The position numbers and the translations under genes are program-made. A stretch of DNA of 64,000 nucleotides, taken from positions 1,488,001 to 1,552,000 of the forward strand of contig NZ_CP108381.1 of assembly GCF_035956715.1 (NCBI RefSeq), given 5' to 3'. Positions within the stretch are counted from its first letter, which is position 1. Each line of letters starts with the position of its first letter. Positions 53,670 to 62,058 of the stretch are shown here, piece after piece. The notes under the pieces are model-generated. The model was not told the origin of the DNA, did not search any database, and was given only the letters and a program-made list of their open reading frames with translations. Origin of the DNA: Nocardia sp. NBC_01329. Its GTDB lineage: Bacteria; Actinomycetota; Actinomycetes; Mycobacteriales; Mycobacteriaceae.

Positions 53670-55910
53670 ATGTCGACAGTCTCGGAGCAGACTGCGCAAC
53701 GGCAGTTCGCGTTGCAGGTCTATCAGGAGATGATGAAGGTCGGCGCCAGCGCGGTGGCGTATGACCCGGATGAGTTCGTCATCCGATACAACGACGGCGT
53801 GGTGCTCGATCTGAGCAACATCTTCCAGCAGGTGCGGGATTTCTCTGCCGCGGAACGACAGGTCGAGGTGGAGCGGTTCGCCGCCGCGATGCTCGCCCCA
53901 GCTCCGGCACTGTCGAGCTGGGACCAGGTCCGTCCGCTGTTGCGACCCGTTCTGCGGCCCTGCACGCACATGCTCGAAGATTCAGATTCCCGGTTGCGGC
54001 GGCCGGCTTTTCCGTTCATCGACGAGATGGTGGCAATCGATGAGCCGGGCCGGATCGTACTCCCGGCACAACAGCAGCTGGTCGAATGGGGCGTGGGCGC
54101 GGAGGAGGTGTTCGAGGCCGCGCGGCGGAATCTCGCTGAAACGGTCTTCACCACCGAGTTCGACGAGGATGCCGTAGTCCGTATCGTCGTAGACGACCCG
54201 AGCTATCTCCCGTCGTGGCTGCTCGTCCCGGGTTGGCTGGCGGCGTGTACCCGCGGCTACCGGCATCGGCCGGTGGCATTCATTCCGGATTACACGTCGT
54301 TGATCGTCGCTCCAGGTGATCCGGAACTGCTCGAGCATCTGTATCAGACCGTGGAGCAGGAAGTCCGTGACGCCGCCCGACCTCTGTCACCGCAGGCCTA
54401 CACCGTCGACGACAACGGGATGGTGGTCCCACTGGATCGGGCGATCACCGGACCGTTGCCGCCCGTCGTCGACCGAGCCCGGACGCTGCTGGCCTACACC
54501 CGATACGGAGCGCAGCGCGACTGGCTGCAGCAGAAATACAACTCCGACGCGGTGATGGACGGGGACTTGAACGAGTCTGAGTCTCTCTTTGTCGCCGACA
54601 TCGTGGTGGGCCAACAGAAGGAGGATGGTTCGCCGCAGATGGTGACGGTGTGGGGCGAAGGGGCACACGCGTCGCTGCCCGAGGCGGATTACATCGCTTT
54701 CGTATGTGAGGACAGGGAACAGACACTCATGGTTCCGTTCCAGGCCGCGGTGGAGATCACCGGCATCACGCCGATCCCCGGGCTTCGGCCGACTCGATAC
54801 AGTGCGGTCGACTGGCCCGACCCTGTTGCATGGTCCCGCCTTTCCGAGGCGGCTGTGGCGACCGAATCGATGGATCGGGACCCGCGGAGCGTTGCGACAT
54901 CGGGGGACCACATGACCTCGACAACCGACTACGACCGTTTCGTCGATACCAGCGACATTGTCACCGATATTGTGTACCGCCAAGTGGTCGATTCCGAGCT
55001 GACCGCCCGAACCATTCTGGCCGAGCGCTTGACCGACAGCCCGCTCACCGCCTTGCGGGACATCGCCCCCCATTTCCTAGGTCTCGCAGGGTATTTCAGC
55101 CGCGGCGATTTCGGTGATGGCTCGGGAATCGTCCGTTCCCACGCTGACTCGGCCGCCAACGCGTTGGTGGCCCGGTTACAGTCGGCGCGCCGGCCGGTAG
55201 GTGCCGGCTACGTCTCGATGATCATCGATGACGACGTATTCCAGATCCCGGCTACGGGCGGCGCGTCACCACCGTTGCCGGCCTCGGATTTTCTGTCCGC
55301 CCTGTGGATCAGCGTTGTCACACGCAACCCACGGCTGCTGATGTTTCTGCTGGGCAGTGCAGACCACCCCGGCTACCCGCTCGCTGAGACGAATGACTAC
55401 GCGAGTCTGTGGGGGCTGGCGTGGCAACAAATCCACTGCGGCGACCCGGCAGTCCACGACACTTTGCACGCAGCCCAGAATGCCGCCCAGGCGGCGCGCG
55501 ACGAGTATGCCACCCTCTGCGCGGCTCCGGCGATCCAGGCGCTACAGGCTGCCGTCGGTGGTACGCCAACCGAGTTCAACACCGCGTTCGTCGACGCCCT
55601 GCGGCAGTACAGAAGCTTCTCGGGAACGAGCGAAAGAAGCCTGATATCAGCCGGTTTCGTCGCCTGGCATCTGCTCGCACTGGCCTGCTTCGCGACCGAT
55701 CGCGGTCTCCCGCTCACCGTCGCCTCGGACTACCTCCCGCCTGCCCTTCTCGATCGTGCGTGGACGCTCCCCCTCGCCGACGACATCATCCGCTACCCCA
55801 ACTCGACGCACGACGATGATGGCGACCCGCTCCCTGTGCTCCGTCTCGGCGTCGACGGCCGCTGGGAGTTCGCCGGCTGGCCCAGTGACGTGAATGGAGG
55901 GTCCCGGTAG
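53670..55910 (+). CDS. Two-part protein: DUF1444-like N-terminus, Imm49-like C-terminus
   Basis: 746 residues. Residues ~1-390 resemble DUF1444 (YtpQ)-type proteins: QVYQEMMKVGASAVAYDPDE, YNDGVVLDLSNIFQQVRDF and a repeat-like second part (SLFVADIVVGQQ, GAHASLPEADYIAFVCED). Residues ~415-746 look like immunity protein 49: DFLSALWISVVTRNPRLLMF, YASLWGLAWQQIHCGD, and FVAWHLLALACFATDRGLPL followed by SDYLPPALLDRAW. ATG 53670 (MSTVSEQT). Base composition is a little less GC-rich than the neighbours, consistent with transfer. No toxin gene is adjacent. Both assignments are by eye; the frame is intact throughout. Confidence 0.75.
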   Translation: MSTVSEQTAQRQFALQVYQEMMKVGASAVAYDPDEFVIRYNDGVVLDLSNIFQQVRDFSAAERQVEVERFAAAMLAPAPALSSWDQVRPLLRPVLRPCTHMLEDSDSRLRRPAFPFIDEMVAIDEPGRIVLPAQQQLVEWGVGAEEVFEAARRNLAETVFTTEFDEDAVVRIVVDDPSYLPSWLLVPGWLAACTRGYRHRPVAFIPDYTSLIVAPGDPELLEHLYQTVEQEVRDAARPLSPQAYTVDDNGMVVPLDRAITGPLPPVVDRARTLLAYTRYGAQRDWLQQKYNSDAVMDGDLNESESLFVADIVVGQQKEDGSPQMVTVWGEGAHASLPEADYIAFVCEDREQTLMVPFQAAVEITGITPIPGLRPTRYSAVDWPDPVAWSRLSEAAVATESMDRDPRSVATSGDHMTSTTDYDRFVDTSDIVTDIVYRQVVDSELTARTILAERLTDSPLTALRDIAPHFLGLAGYFSRGDFGDGSGIVRSHADSAANALVARLQSARRPVGAGYVSMIIDDDVFQIPATGGASPPLPASDFLSALWISVVTRNPRLLMFLLGSADHPGYPLAETNDYASLWGLAWQQIHCGDPAVHDTLHAAQNAAQAARDEYATLCAAPAIQALQAAVGGTPTEFNTAFVDALRQYRSFSGTSERSLISAGFVAWHLLALACFATDRGLPLTVASDYLPPALLDRAWTLPLADDIIRYPNSTHDDDGDPLPVLRLGVDGRWEFAGWPSDVNGGSR

Positions 55911-55961
55911 CGTCGGCCGAGGCGATGGCCGCGCAGTTCGACCGTATCCAGAGCGAAGCGA

Positions 55962-56315
55962 TCAACTTGTGAGCGGTGCCCCGTTGGGCTGGAGTGCCGG
56001 GCCGAGCGCCTGGAGGGTGCCGGGTTTGCGGCCCTTGCCCCACCCGATCTGTGCGCGGTAGCTGCCCAGCAGTCCGCTGCGGACCATTTCTTCCTGATCA
56101 CCGGCTGTCGAGGATTCGGGTTCCGGGGTCGTGCGGGGGGACACGAACAAGGCGTCGGCCGGGCAGTTCGCTTCGCACTGGAAGCAGGTTTGGCAATCGC
56201 TGTGCCGGCTGATCACCGGGATACCGTCGGCGCCGCGGTCGAAGACATTGGTCGGGCAGACCATGACGCATTTATCGCAGGCGATGCAACGCTGCGCGGA
56301 GACGAGTTCGATCAC
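55962..56315 (-). CDS. Dicluster 4Fe-4S ferredoxin (AprB-like)
   Basis: 117 residues with two full CxxCxxCxxxCP clusters (CIACDKCVMVCP and CQTCFQCEANCP), so two [4Fe-4S] centres, then a basic tail. GTG 56315 overlaps the flavoprotein stop (GTGA), so the two subunits are made together. The layout, flavoprotein plus dicluster ferredoxin, is that of APS-reductase-like AprA/AprB pairs. Its electron partner and substrate are unknown. Confidence 0.88.
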   Translation of the reverse strand: MIELVSAQRCIACDKCVMVCPTNVFDRGADGIPVISRHSDCQTCFQCEANCPADALFVSPRTTPEPESSTAGDQEEMVRSGLLGSYRAQIGWGKGRKPGTLQALGPALQPNGAPLTS

Positions 56316-57901
56316 GACGCCACCGCCACGGGGATCGCCGCCTGCTCCGGGCGGACCCAGATCCGGTCCAGTCCGCCGGTGATCAGGCGATGGTGCTGAC
56401 CGGGATCCTGGTCGGGGAAATCGAGTCGTTTCGCCATTCCGCGGGTCTCGGTGCGCGCCAGTGCCGCCCGGTACATCCACCGCGCGTGTGCGGTCATCGC
56501 CGCGGCCTGCCGGGTGCGCACGCGTTCTTCACCGTCGCCGCCCAGGGATTCGCGGATATCGGTCCAGATCGTGTCCAGTGTCGTCAGCGATTCGGTCAGC
56601 ACACTGCCGCGGCGCAGATAGTTCTTGTCGTACGGCAGGACCTCCCGCTGTACGGCCTCCACCACGCGGCGTGGATCGCGGTCGATCCGGCGGCCCTCCG
56701 GCCGGGCACCGGCCGTTCCGATTCCGGTAAGCCGCCGGCCCGCCGCGCCGGCGCCGACTGCCAGCGCGTATCGGGCGGCTCCCGCACCGGCCCAGGTGCC
56801 CGAGGAGATCGCCCACGCGGCATTGTGGCTGCCGCCGCCGGTGAAGCCGCCGCAGATCAGTTCGCGGGTCGCGGCATCACCGGCGGCGTAGAGACCTGGC
56901 ACGCTGGTGCCGCATTCGTCGGTGACGAGGCGGATCCCGCCGGTGCCGCGAACGGTGCCCTCGGCGATCAGCGTGATCGGGAATTTATCGGCGAACGGGT
57001 CGATTCCGAGCCGGTCGAAGGTCAGGAAGAAGTTCGGCTGGGCGCGGCGCATGGCCGCGCGGGCCGGTTCGTCGGCCCGGTCGAGACGGCAGAAAACCTT
57101 GTCGTGCAATAGCTCCGCGGCGATCGGGGAGCGGTTGCGTCCGCTGGCGCCTTCGAGCACGCTACCGTCGGCACGGTAGAAGGTGGCGAAATGATAGAAG
57201 GCTGTCTTCGTCACCGAGGTCCCCTCCGGCGCGATGCCGTAGGCGTTGGAGAATTCCATCCCGGACAGTTCGGCCCCGGCTTCCACGGCGAACAGTGCGC
57301 CGTCACCGGTGTTCACGTCACAGCCCAGCGCCTTGGACTGGAAGGCGCAGCCACCGGTCGCCAGTACCACCGCGCCGGCCCGGACCCGGTAATTCTCCCC
57401 GGCTTGCCGCCGATAGCCCGCGGCTCCCGCGACGGCACCCGCCGCATCGACGAGTAGTTCGGTGACCGGGCTGTGGTCGAGGATCCGCACACCGGCACGA
57501 TGGACGCGAATCCGCATCCGGCGCATGTATTCCGGGCCCTGCAGTCCGTTGCGAAGTTGCCTACCGTCCGGCCCGACCGGGAACGGGTAGCGGCCCTGCT
57601 CGGCGAGTTCGTTCAGCCGGTCGTAGGTCTCGTCCAGCACCCGCGCCGACCAGCGTCGATCGGCCAGGTAGCCACCCAGGCTCTCACGGCTCGCGATAGC
57701 GGCCTCACGTTCGACGGGGTCCGGCGGGACATACCAGACGCCGGTACCGGCAGAGGCGGTGGCGCCACTGGTCCCGCAGTAGCCCTTGTCGGCGAGCACC
57801 ACGTCCGCGCCGGCGCGGGCGGCCCGCAGGGCGGCCCAGGTGGCAGCGGGGCCACCGCCGATCACGAGAACATCGGTGCTCGAGTCGTGCGCATCCGTCA
57901 T
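56312..57901 (-). CDS. FAD-dependent reductase, fumarate reductase/AprA-like
   Basis: Flavoprotein subunit of 529 residues. FAD fold VLVIGGGPAATWAALRAARA, then GYCGTSGATASAGTG, ATGGCAFQSKALGCDVNTGD, GVRTDECGTS-type region (RLVTDECGTSVPGLYAAGDA), TGGGSHNAAWAISSGTWAG. It resembles succinate/fumarate/APS reductase alpha subunits, closer to AprA by its ferredoxin partner. ATG 57901 follows AGGGG. The dead sulfonate-type binding gene upstream suggests a role in sulfur use. It is shorter than true AprA, so APS as substrate is not assured. Confidence 0.82.
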   Translation of the reverse strand: MTDAHDSSTDVLVIGGGPAATWAALRAARAGADVVLADKGYCGTSGATASAGTGVWYVPPDPVEREAAIASRESLGGYLADRRWSARVLDETYDRLNELAEQGRYPFPVGPDGRQLRNGLQGPEYMRRMRIRVHRAGVRILDHSPVTELLVDAAGAVAGAAGYRRQAGENYRVRAGAVVLATGGCAFQSKALGCDVNTGDGALFAVEAGAELSGMEFSNAYGIAPEGTSVTKTAFYHFATFYRADGSVLEGASGRNRSPIAAELLHDKVFCRLDRADEPARAAMRRAQPNFFLTFDRLGIDPFADKFPITLIAEGTVRGTGGIRLVTDECGTSVPGLYAAGDAATRELICGGFTGGGSHNAAWAISSGTWAGAGAARYALAVGAGAAGRRLTGIGTAGARPEGRRIDRDPRRVVEAVQREVLPYDKNYLRRGSVLTESLTTLDTIWTDIRESLGGDGEERVRTRQAAAMTAHARWMYRAALARTETRGMAKRLDFPDQDPGQHHRLITGGLDRIWVRPEQAAIPVAVAS

Positions 57902-58050
57902 TCGAACCCCTTGTTTATGAGCGACTGCCGCGTCGGCGCGGGTCACAGTGACGAATGCCAGGCTGCACCGGGCAGCGCAGGCGGACAACGTTTGGAATCG
58001 CGAATAGCGCAAATCTCGTTGCCGCTCGGCGGTGTCGTCATGATCACGCA

Positions 58051-58464
58051 ATGCCTAAACGTGTGCAGGCTCTGCTCTTCGCGCTGCTCGCGGCCGTCTC
58101 CTCGATTTCGGCGTGCGGCACCTCGTCGGAAGCCAGGACGACCGGTGCCTTCAGCCACGGCACCTATATCGTCCGCGACGATTTCGCCCGTCACCGCGAC
58201 GCCGTGGCCGATCTGACCCAGGGCACCGCCCGCGCGATCCGCTGGGCGCAGACCACACCGGGCGATCAGGTGGTCGCGCAATTCAAGGACATCATCACCC
58301 GGCGGGGACGCGAAGGCGAGAGCCCGGACAAGGCGAACTACTGGAAGAGCACCGGTGTCGCCGGATCCGGTGGTGTCACGCGCGAGCGGGAGATCCAGTT
58401 GTGGATCGACTGACTGGTCCGCAACGGCGAGGTGGAGAGCGCAGCGACCGAGCAGAACATATGA
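58051..58464 (+). pseudogene. Decayed ABC substrate-binding protein (sulfonate-type)
   Basis: The frame starts with a lipoprotein signal (LFALLAAVSSISACGTSSEA) and jumps at once to the C-terminal end of a substrate-binding protein (YIVRDDFARHRDAVADLTQG, RWAQTTPGDQVVAQF, SPDKANYWKSTGVAGSG). About 200 central residues are missing. Then ELQ-type QLWID meets TGA at 58411 where a Trp is expected, and coding sense continues LVRNGEVES to TGA 58462-58464, which overlaps the ATG of the next MFS gene. So the original gene ended there and is now broken twice. Confidence 0.75.
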
Positions 58465-59681
58465 CCTCCACCTGGACAACTCTGCGACCACTGCTACCCA
58501 CTGTTTTCCTCCCGTCCGCCGTATTCGGGATAGGTCAGGGTGCGGGTTCCCCCGTGATCGCCCTGACGGCCCGTGATCTCGGTGCCTCGGTGGGTGTGGC
58601 CGGAGTGATCGTGGCCCTCGTCGGTCTCGGCGCGGTACTGGGCGATCTTCCGGCGGGCCGGGTGGTGGCCCGGTTCGGGGAGCGACGGTCCATCATCGCG
58701 GGATCGATGATCGGCACCGTCGGTGTGCTGCTGTCGCTGCTGGCGTGGACGCCCGTGGTGCTGGCGCTCGGCGCCCTGCTGACCGGGGTGTCGAACGCGG
58801 TGTGGGGACTGGCGCGGCAGAGCTATCTCGCCGAAGTGGTACCGGTACCCATGCGGGCGCGGGCCATGGCGACATTCGCGCTCATGTGGCGGCTGGGCTT
58901 TCTCATCGGGCCGTTCGCCGGTGCGCTGGTGATCCTCGGGATCGGGACCCGCGGCGGATTCGCTGTTCAACTGGCCGGTGTGGTCATTTCCGGCTACCTG
59001 ATGTCGCGGGTTCCCGACCCGTCCCGCGCCCACGATGCGCCGGTGGGCGGGGTCTCGCTGGGGACGATCCTGCGCCGGCATCGCCGGTTGCTGGTGACGT
59101 TGGGCGCGGGATCGATGCTGATGGGGGCGGCCCGGGCGGCACGGGAAGCGGCGTTACCGTTGTGGGCCGACCATATCGGCCTGGACGCCGCCTCGGCCTC
59201 CATGGTGTTCGGTATCGGGGCCGCGTTCGATCTGCTCTGTTCGTATCCGGCCGGGCAATTGATGGACCGCTACGGTCGCCGGTTCATCGCGGTGCCCTCG
59301 CTGCTGATCATCGCGCTGTCCTATTTCCTGCTCCCGATCTCGCACAATGTGTGGACTATCGGTGCGGTCGCGGTGATCATGGGTATCGGTAACGGGTTCG
59401 GTAACGGCGTGATCATGACATTGGGGGCAGATATCGCACCCGCCGCCACCCGCGCGCAATTCTTGGCGGCCTGGCGGCTCACCCACGATTTCGGAATGTT
59501 CCTGGGTCCACTGGCCGCGGGCGTCGCCGCGACGGTGGTCGCACTGGGGCTCGCGGTCGTCGGGCTGGGCATGGTGTCGACGACCGGTGCGGCGGTGATG
59601 TACCGGTACATTCCGCGGTTCGTCCCCGCACCGGCACGGGGCGTTGCCGATGCCGTGCCGGTGCGGACGAGTACGCACTGA
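58461..59681 (+). CDS. MFS transporter, 12 helices
   Basis: 406 residues. Motif A-like GDLPAGRVVARFGERRSII between helices 2 and 3 and PAGQLMDRYGRRFIAVPSLL in the second half give the two six-helix bundles. The N-terminus VFGIGQGAGSPVIALTARDL is typical of bacterial drug or sugar exporters in the DHA1-like group. ATG 58461 overlaps the end of the broken binding-protein gene, so it was once co-translated with it. Substrate unknown. Confidence 0.88.
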   Translation: MTSTWTTLRPLLPTVFLPSAVFGIGQGAGSPVIALTARDLGASVGVAGVIVALVGLGAVLGDLPAGRVVARFGERRSIIAGSMIGTVGVLLSLLAWTPVVLALGALLTGVSNAVWGLARQSYLAEVVPVPMRARAMATFALMWRLGFLIGPFAGALVILGIGTRGGFAVQLAGVVISGYLMSRVPDPSRAHDAPVGGVSLGTILRRHRRLLVTLGAGSMLMGAARAAREAALPLWADHIGLDAASASMVFGIGAAFDLLCSYPAGQLMDRYGRRFIAVPSLLIIALSYFLLPISHNVWTIGAVAVIMGIGNGFGNGVIMTLGADIAPAATRAQFLAAWRLTHDFGMFLGPLAAGVAATVVALGLAVVGLGMVSTTGAAVMYRYIPRFVPAPARGVADAVPVRTSTH

Positions 59682-59794
59682 GCCGGGGAACTCGTGATCG
59701 ATACGACGCCGCTACGGTGCGGTAGCCGGCCGGATCCGGGCCGAATACGTGTGAATGGGGTACGACGTCACATACGCCGATCGGTACGCGCCGC

Positions 59795-60760
59795 TCACGG
59801 ATCTTGCCGGTGGCCGTTATCCGAGGCCGACGGTACCGCGCCGGCCGTGGCGAGCTGCCCGGGTCCGGGTGTACGCATCGGTTTCCGGAGCAATGCCGCC
59901 AGCTTCGTCAGGTGCGCGCACGGGGGTGTGGTCCGCCAGATCAACGCGAGTCGCGATTCTTCGTCGAATCCGGTGACGTGGACGTAGCGCAGGTCGGACC
60001 GCGGGTTCCGCTCGGCGACCGGGCTACAGACGAGCATCGCGTACCGTCCGGTCGCGGCAAGAGTCAGCCCTTCCTGGAGCGTCGCCGCATCGACCGTTCC
60101 GGTGATCGGTTTCCCGAGCGGCGTGAAACGCGGGAAGTGCACATCCTGCCAGTATTCGGGGGCGGGGCCGTCCACCGCTACGAGATCGACAGCGGCCAGC
60201 GCTTCGGCGTCGATACGCTCCACACCCGCCAGGGGGTGACCGTTCCCGACGGCCAGCATCCGGGGCGCGGGCGGGAAGATGTAGCCGACCGAAAGCTCCG
60301 GCTCCCGCACCGGCAGCAGCGCTACGGCGGCATCGATGTGACCGCGTTGCAGAGCCCCGAAGGGATCGCCGAGCGGTAGCTCTCGCAGTGAGAGCGCCAC
60401 ATCCGGGTTCTCCCGGCCGAAGCGGGTCAGACCCGCGGTGATCGTCTCGTAGGCGATGCCTTGGAAACCTATGCGGATCGGGTCGGCCCGCACGGCGTGC
60501 TGCCGCGCAGTGTCGACTACCTCGGCCAACCGGGTGTACGCAGGGCCCATCCGGTCCACGAATTCGGCGCCGGCATCGGTGAGTGCCACCCGGCGGCTGG
60601 TGCGGTCCACGAGCTGCGTCCCGATTTTGCGTTCCAGCGCGGCGACGAGTTGGCTGACCCGGCTCTGCGAGACCCGCAGTCGCTGTGCCGTCCGGCCGAA
60701 GTGTAGTTCTTCGGCGAGTATCAGCAGGCACTCCAGCTCACGCACGGGAAGGTCCGGCAT
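59795..60760 (-). CDS. LysR-family regulator
   Basis: 321 residues. N-terminal winged HTH (ELECLLILAEELHFGRTAQR, LRVSQSRVSQLVAALERKIG, TQLVDRTSRRVALTDAGAEF) and the periplasmic-binding-like effector domain (IRIGFQGIAYETITAGLTRF, AAVALLPVREPELSVGYIF). ATG 60760. Divergent from the MFS gene; a 21-bp palindrome in the gap is the probable binding site. Activates or represses the exporter on sensing an unknown ligand. Confidence 0.92.
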   Translation of the reverse strand: MPDLPVRELECLLILAEELHFGRTAQRLRVSQSRVSQLVAALERKIGTQLVDRTSRRVALTDAGAEFVDRMGPAYTRLAEVVDTARQHAVRADPIRIGFQGIAYETITAGLTRFGRENPDVALSLRELPLGDPFGALQRGHIDAAVALLPVREPELSVGYIFPPAPRMLAVGNGHPLAGVERIDAEALAAVDLVAVDGPAPEYWQDVHFPRFTPLGKPITGTVDAATLQEGLTLAATGRYAMLVCSPVAERNPRSDLRYVHVTGFDEESRLALIWRTTPPCAHLTKLAALLRKPMRTPGPGQLATAGAVPSASDNGHRQDP

Positions 60761-60781
60761 GCCGCTCCTTCCGTCGCGGGA

Positions 60782-60802
60782 TCGATCAGTTCAACTGATC
60801 GA
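60782..60802. promoter_or_regulatory. 21-bp palindrome, probable LysR site
   Basis: Perfect arms TCGATCAGTT and AACTGATCGA around a central C. It lies 22 bp before lysR and 54 bp before the MFS start. Confidence 0.75.
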
Positions 60803-60855
60803 ACAATGAGATGATCGCTGTTGTTCCGCGACGGCGGTCGCTCTTGACTGGATTC

Positions 60856-62049
60856 ATGTCCACTATGAGTGAATCGCGGGCACGCCCCGCCGATCCCACC
60901 GACCGCTGGCCCGCGATCGTGGTGCTGGCCCTGGCCACCTTCATGGTCGTCACCTCGGAGATGCTTCCGGTCGGCGTGCTGACCCCGATGTCGGAAGGGT
61001 TGAGTATCTCGCCGGGAACCGCGGGCTTCAGCCTGGCGATCACCGGTGTCGTGGCCGCGTTCGCGGCTCCCTTCGTCCCTCGGGCGATCGGCGGGCTGGA
61101 CCGGCGTGGTGTTCTGGTGGCGGCGGCTCTTGTGCTGGCCACCGGTAATCTGATCACCGCGGCAGCTCAGAGTTTCGCGGTGCTCGCGCTCGGCCGTATC
61201 ATCGTCGGCTTCGCGATGGCCACCGTATGGGCACTGGCGGTAGCGTCCGCCACCCGGCTGGTCAGGGCGGACCGAGTAGGTCTCGCGGTGTCCACGGTCA
61301 CCGGCGGTGTCGCGGTGGCCTCCGTTCTGGGGGTCCCGTTCGGCACCTTCCTCGGCGATATCGCGGGCTGGCGCAGCGCCTTCGGTGCGCTTGCGCTGGC
61401 CGCTGTCGTGCTCGCCGCAGGGCTCGCGGCGCTTCTGCCGCCGTTGGCGCGGCAACATGGCGCCGGGACAACCGGCAACTTCCGTTCACTGCTGGCGATT
61501 CCGGCGGTCCGGTGGGGTTTGATCGCGGTGATCCTCGTGGTCTCCGCGCATTTCGCGGCCTATACGTATGTGCGGCCCGCGCTGGAAACGCTGTCGGGTG
61601 TGCACGGTTCCGGTATCTCGTTGTTGCTGCTCGTGTACGGGGTTTTCGGGATCGTTGCGAACTTCGCCGCCGGCGCCGCCGCGGCGCGGTGGGTCCGGCC
61701 GACACTGCTCGTGCTGGCGATCGGTATGACCGGTGCGCTGCTGGCGCTACCAGCGGTGGGGAAAGCTCCGTTCGGTGCCGGCGCGGTGTTGGTGCTGTGG
61801 GGGCTGTCCTACGGCGGTGTCTCGGTCTGTGCCACCCTCTGGGCGGTTCAGGCCGCACCTGATCGGCGGGAAGCTGTCACCGGCCTGTTCGTCGGCGCTT
61901 TCACCGGAAGTATCGCGCTGGGGTCGTTTCTCGGCGGGGTGGTCCTGGACGGGGCCGGATTATCCGTGCTGTTCTGGGGTGCGGCGGGCGCGGCGGCCGT
62001 GGCCGTCCTGACGCTGATTCCCGGTCGTGGCGGGGTAGCTGCCAGATGA
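60856..62049 (+). CDS. MFS exporter, Cmx/NepI-like (DHA1)
   Basis: 397 residues, 12 helices. The N-terminus IVVLALATFMVVTSEMLPVG and VGVLTPMSEGLSISPGTAGF is the chloramphenicol/sugar-efflux-like group. Central GIVANFAAGAAAARWVRPTL, and motif-A-like loops are present in short form. ATG 60856 (MSTMSESRA); 60811 is possible but the protein core begins after it. Under LysR control. Convergent with the P450. Confidence 0.88.
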   Translation: MSTMSESRARPADPTDRWPAIVVLALATFMVVTSEMLPVGVLTPMSEGLSISPGTAGFSLAITGVVAAFAAPFVPRAIGGLDRRGVLVAAALVLATGNLITAAAQSFAVLALGRIIVGFAMATVWALAVASATRLVRADRVGLAVSTVTGGVAVASVLGVPFGTFLGDIAGWRSAFGALALAAVVLAAGLAALLPPLARQHGAGTTGNFRSLLAIPAVRWGLIAVILVVSAHFAAYTYVRPALETLSGVHGSGISLLLLVYGVFGIVANFAAGAAAARWVRPTLLVLAIGMTGALLALPAVGKAPFGAGAVLVLWGLSYGGVSVCATLWAVQAAPDRREAVTGLFVGAFTGSIALGSFLGGVVLDGAGLSVLFWGAAGAAAVAVLTLIPGRGGVAAR

Positions 62050-62058
62050 CCTGTGGGT

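Noticed and set aside
54912..55910. Imm49-like half as a separate gene from ATG 54912
   Set aside because: No ribosome site or frame break before it; one continuous frame from 53670. Kept only as an alternative.
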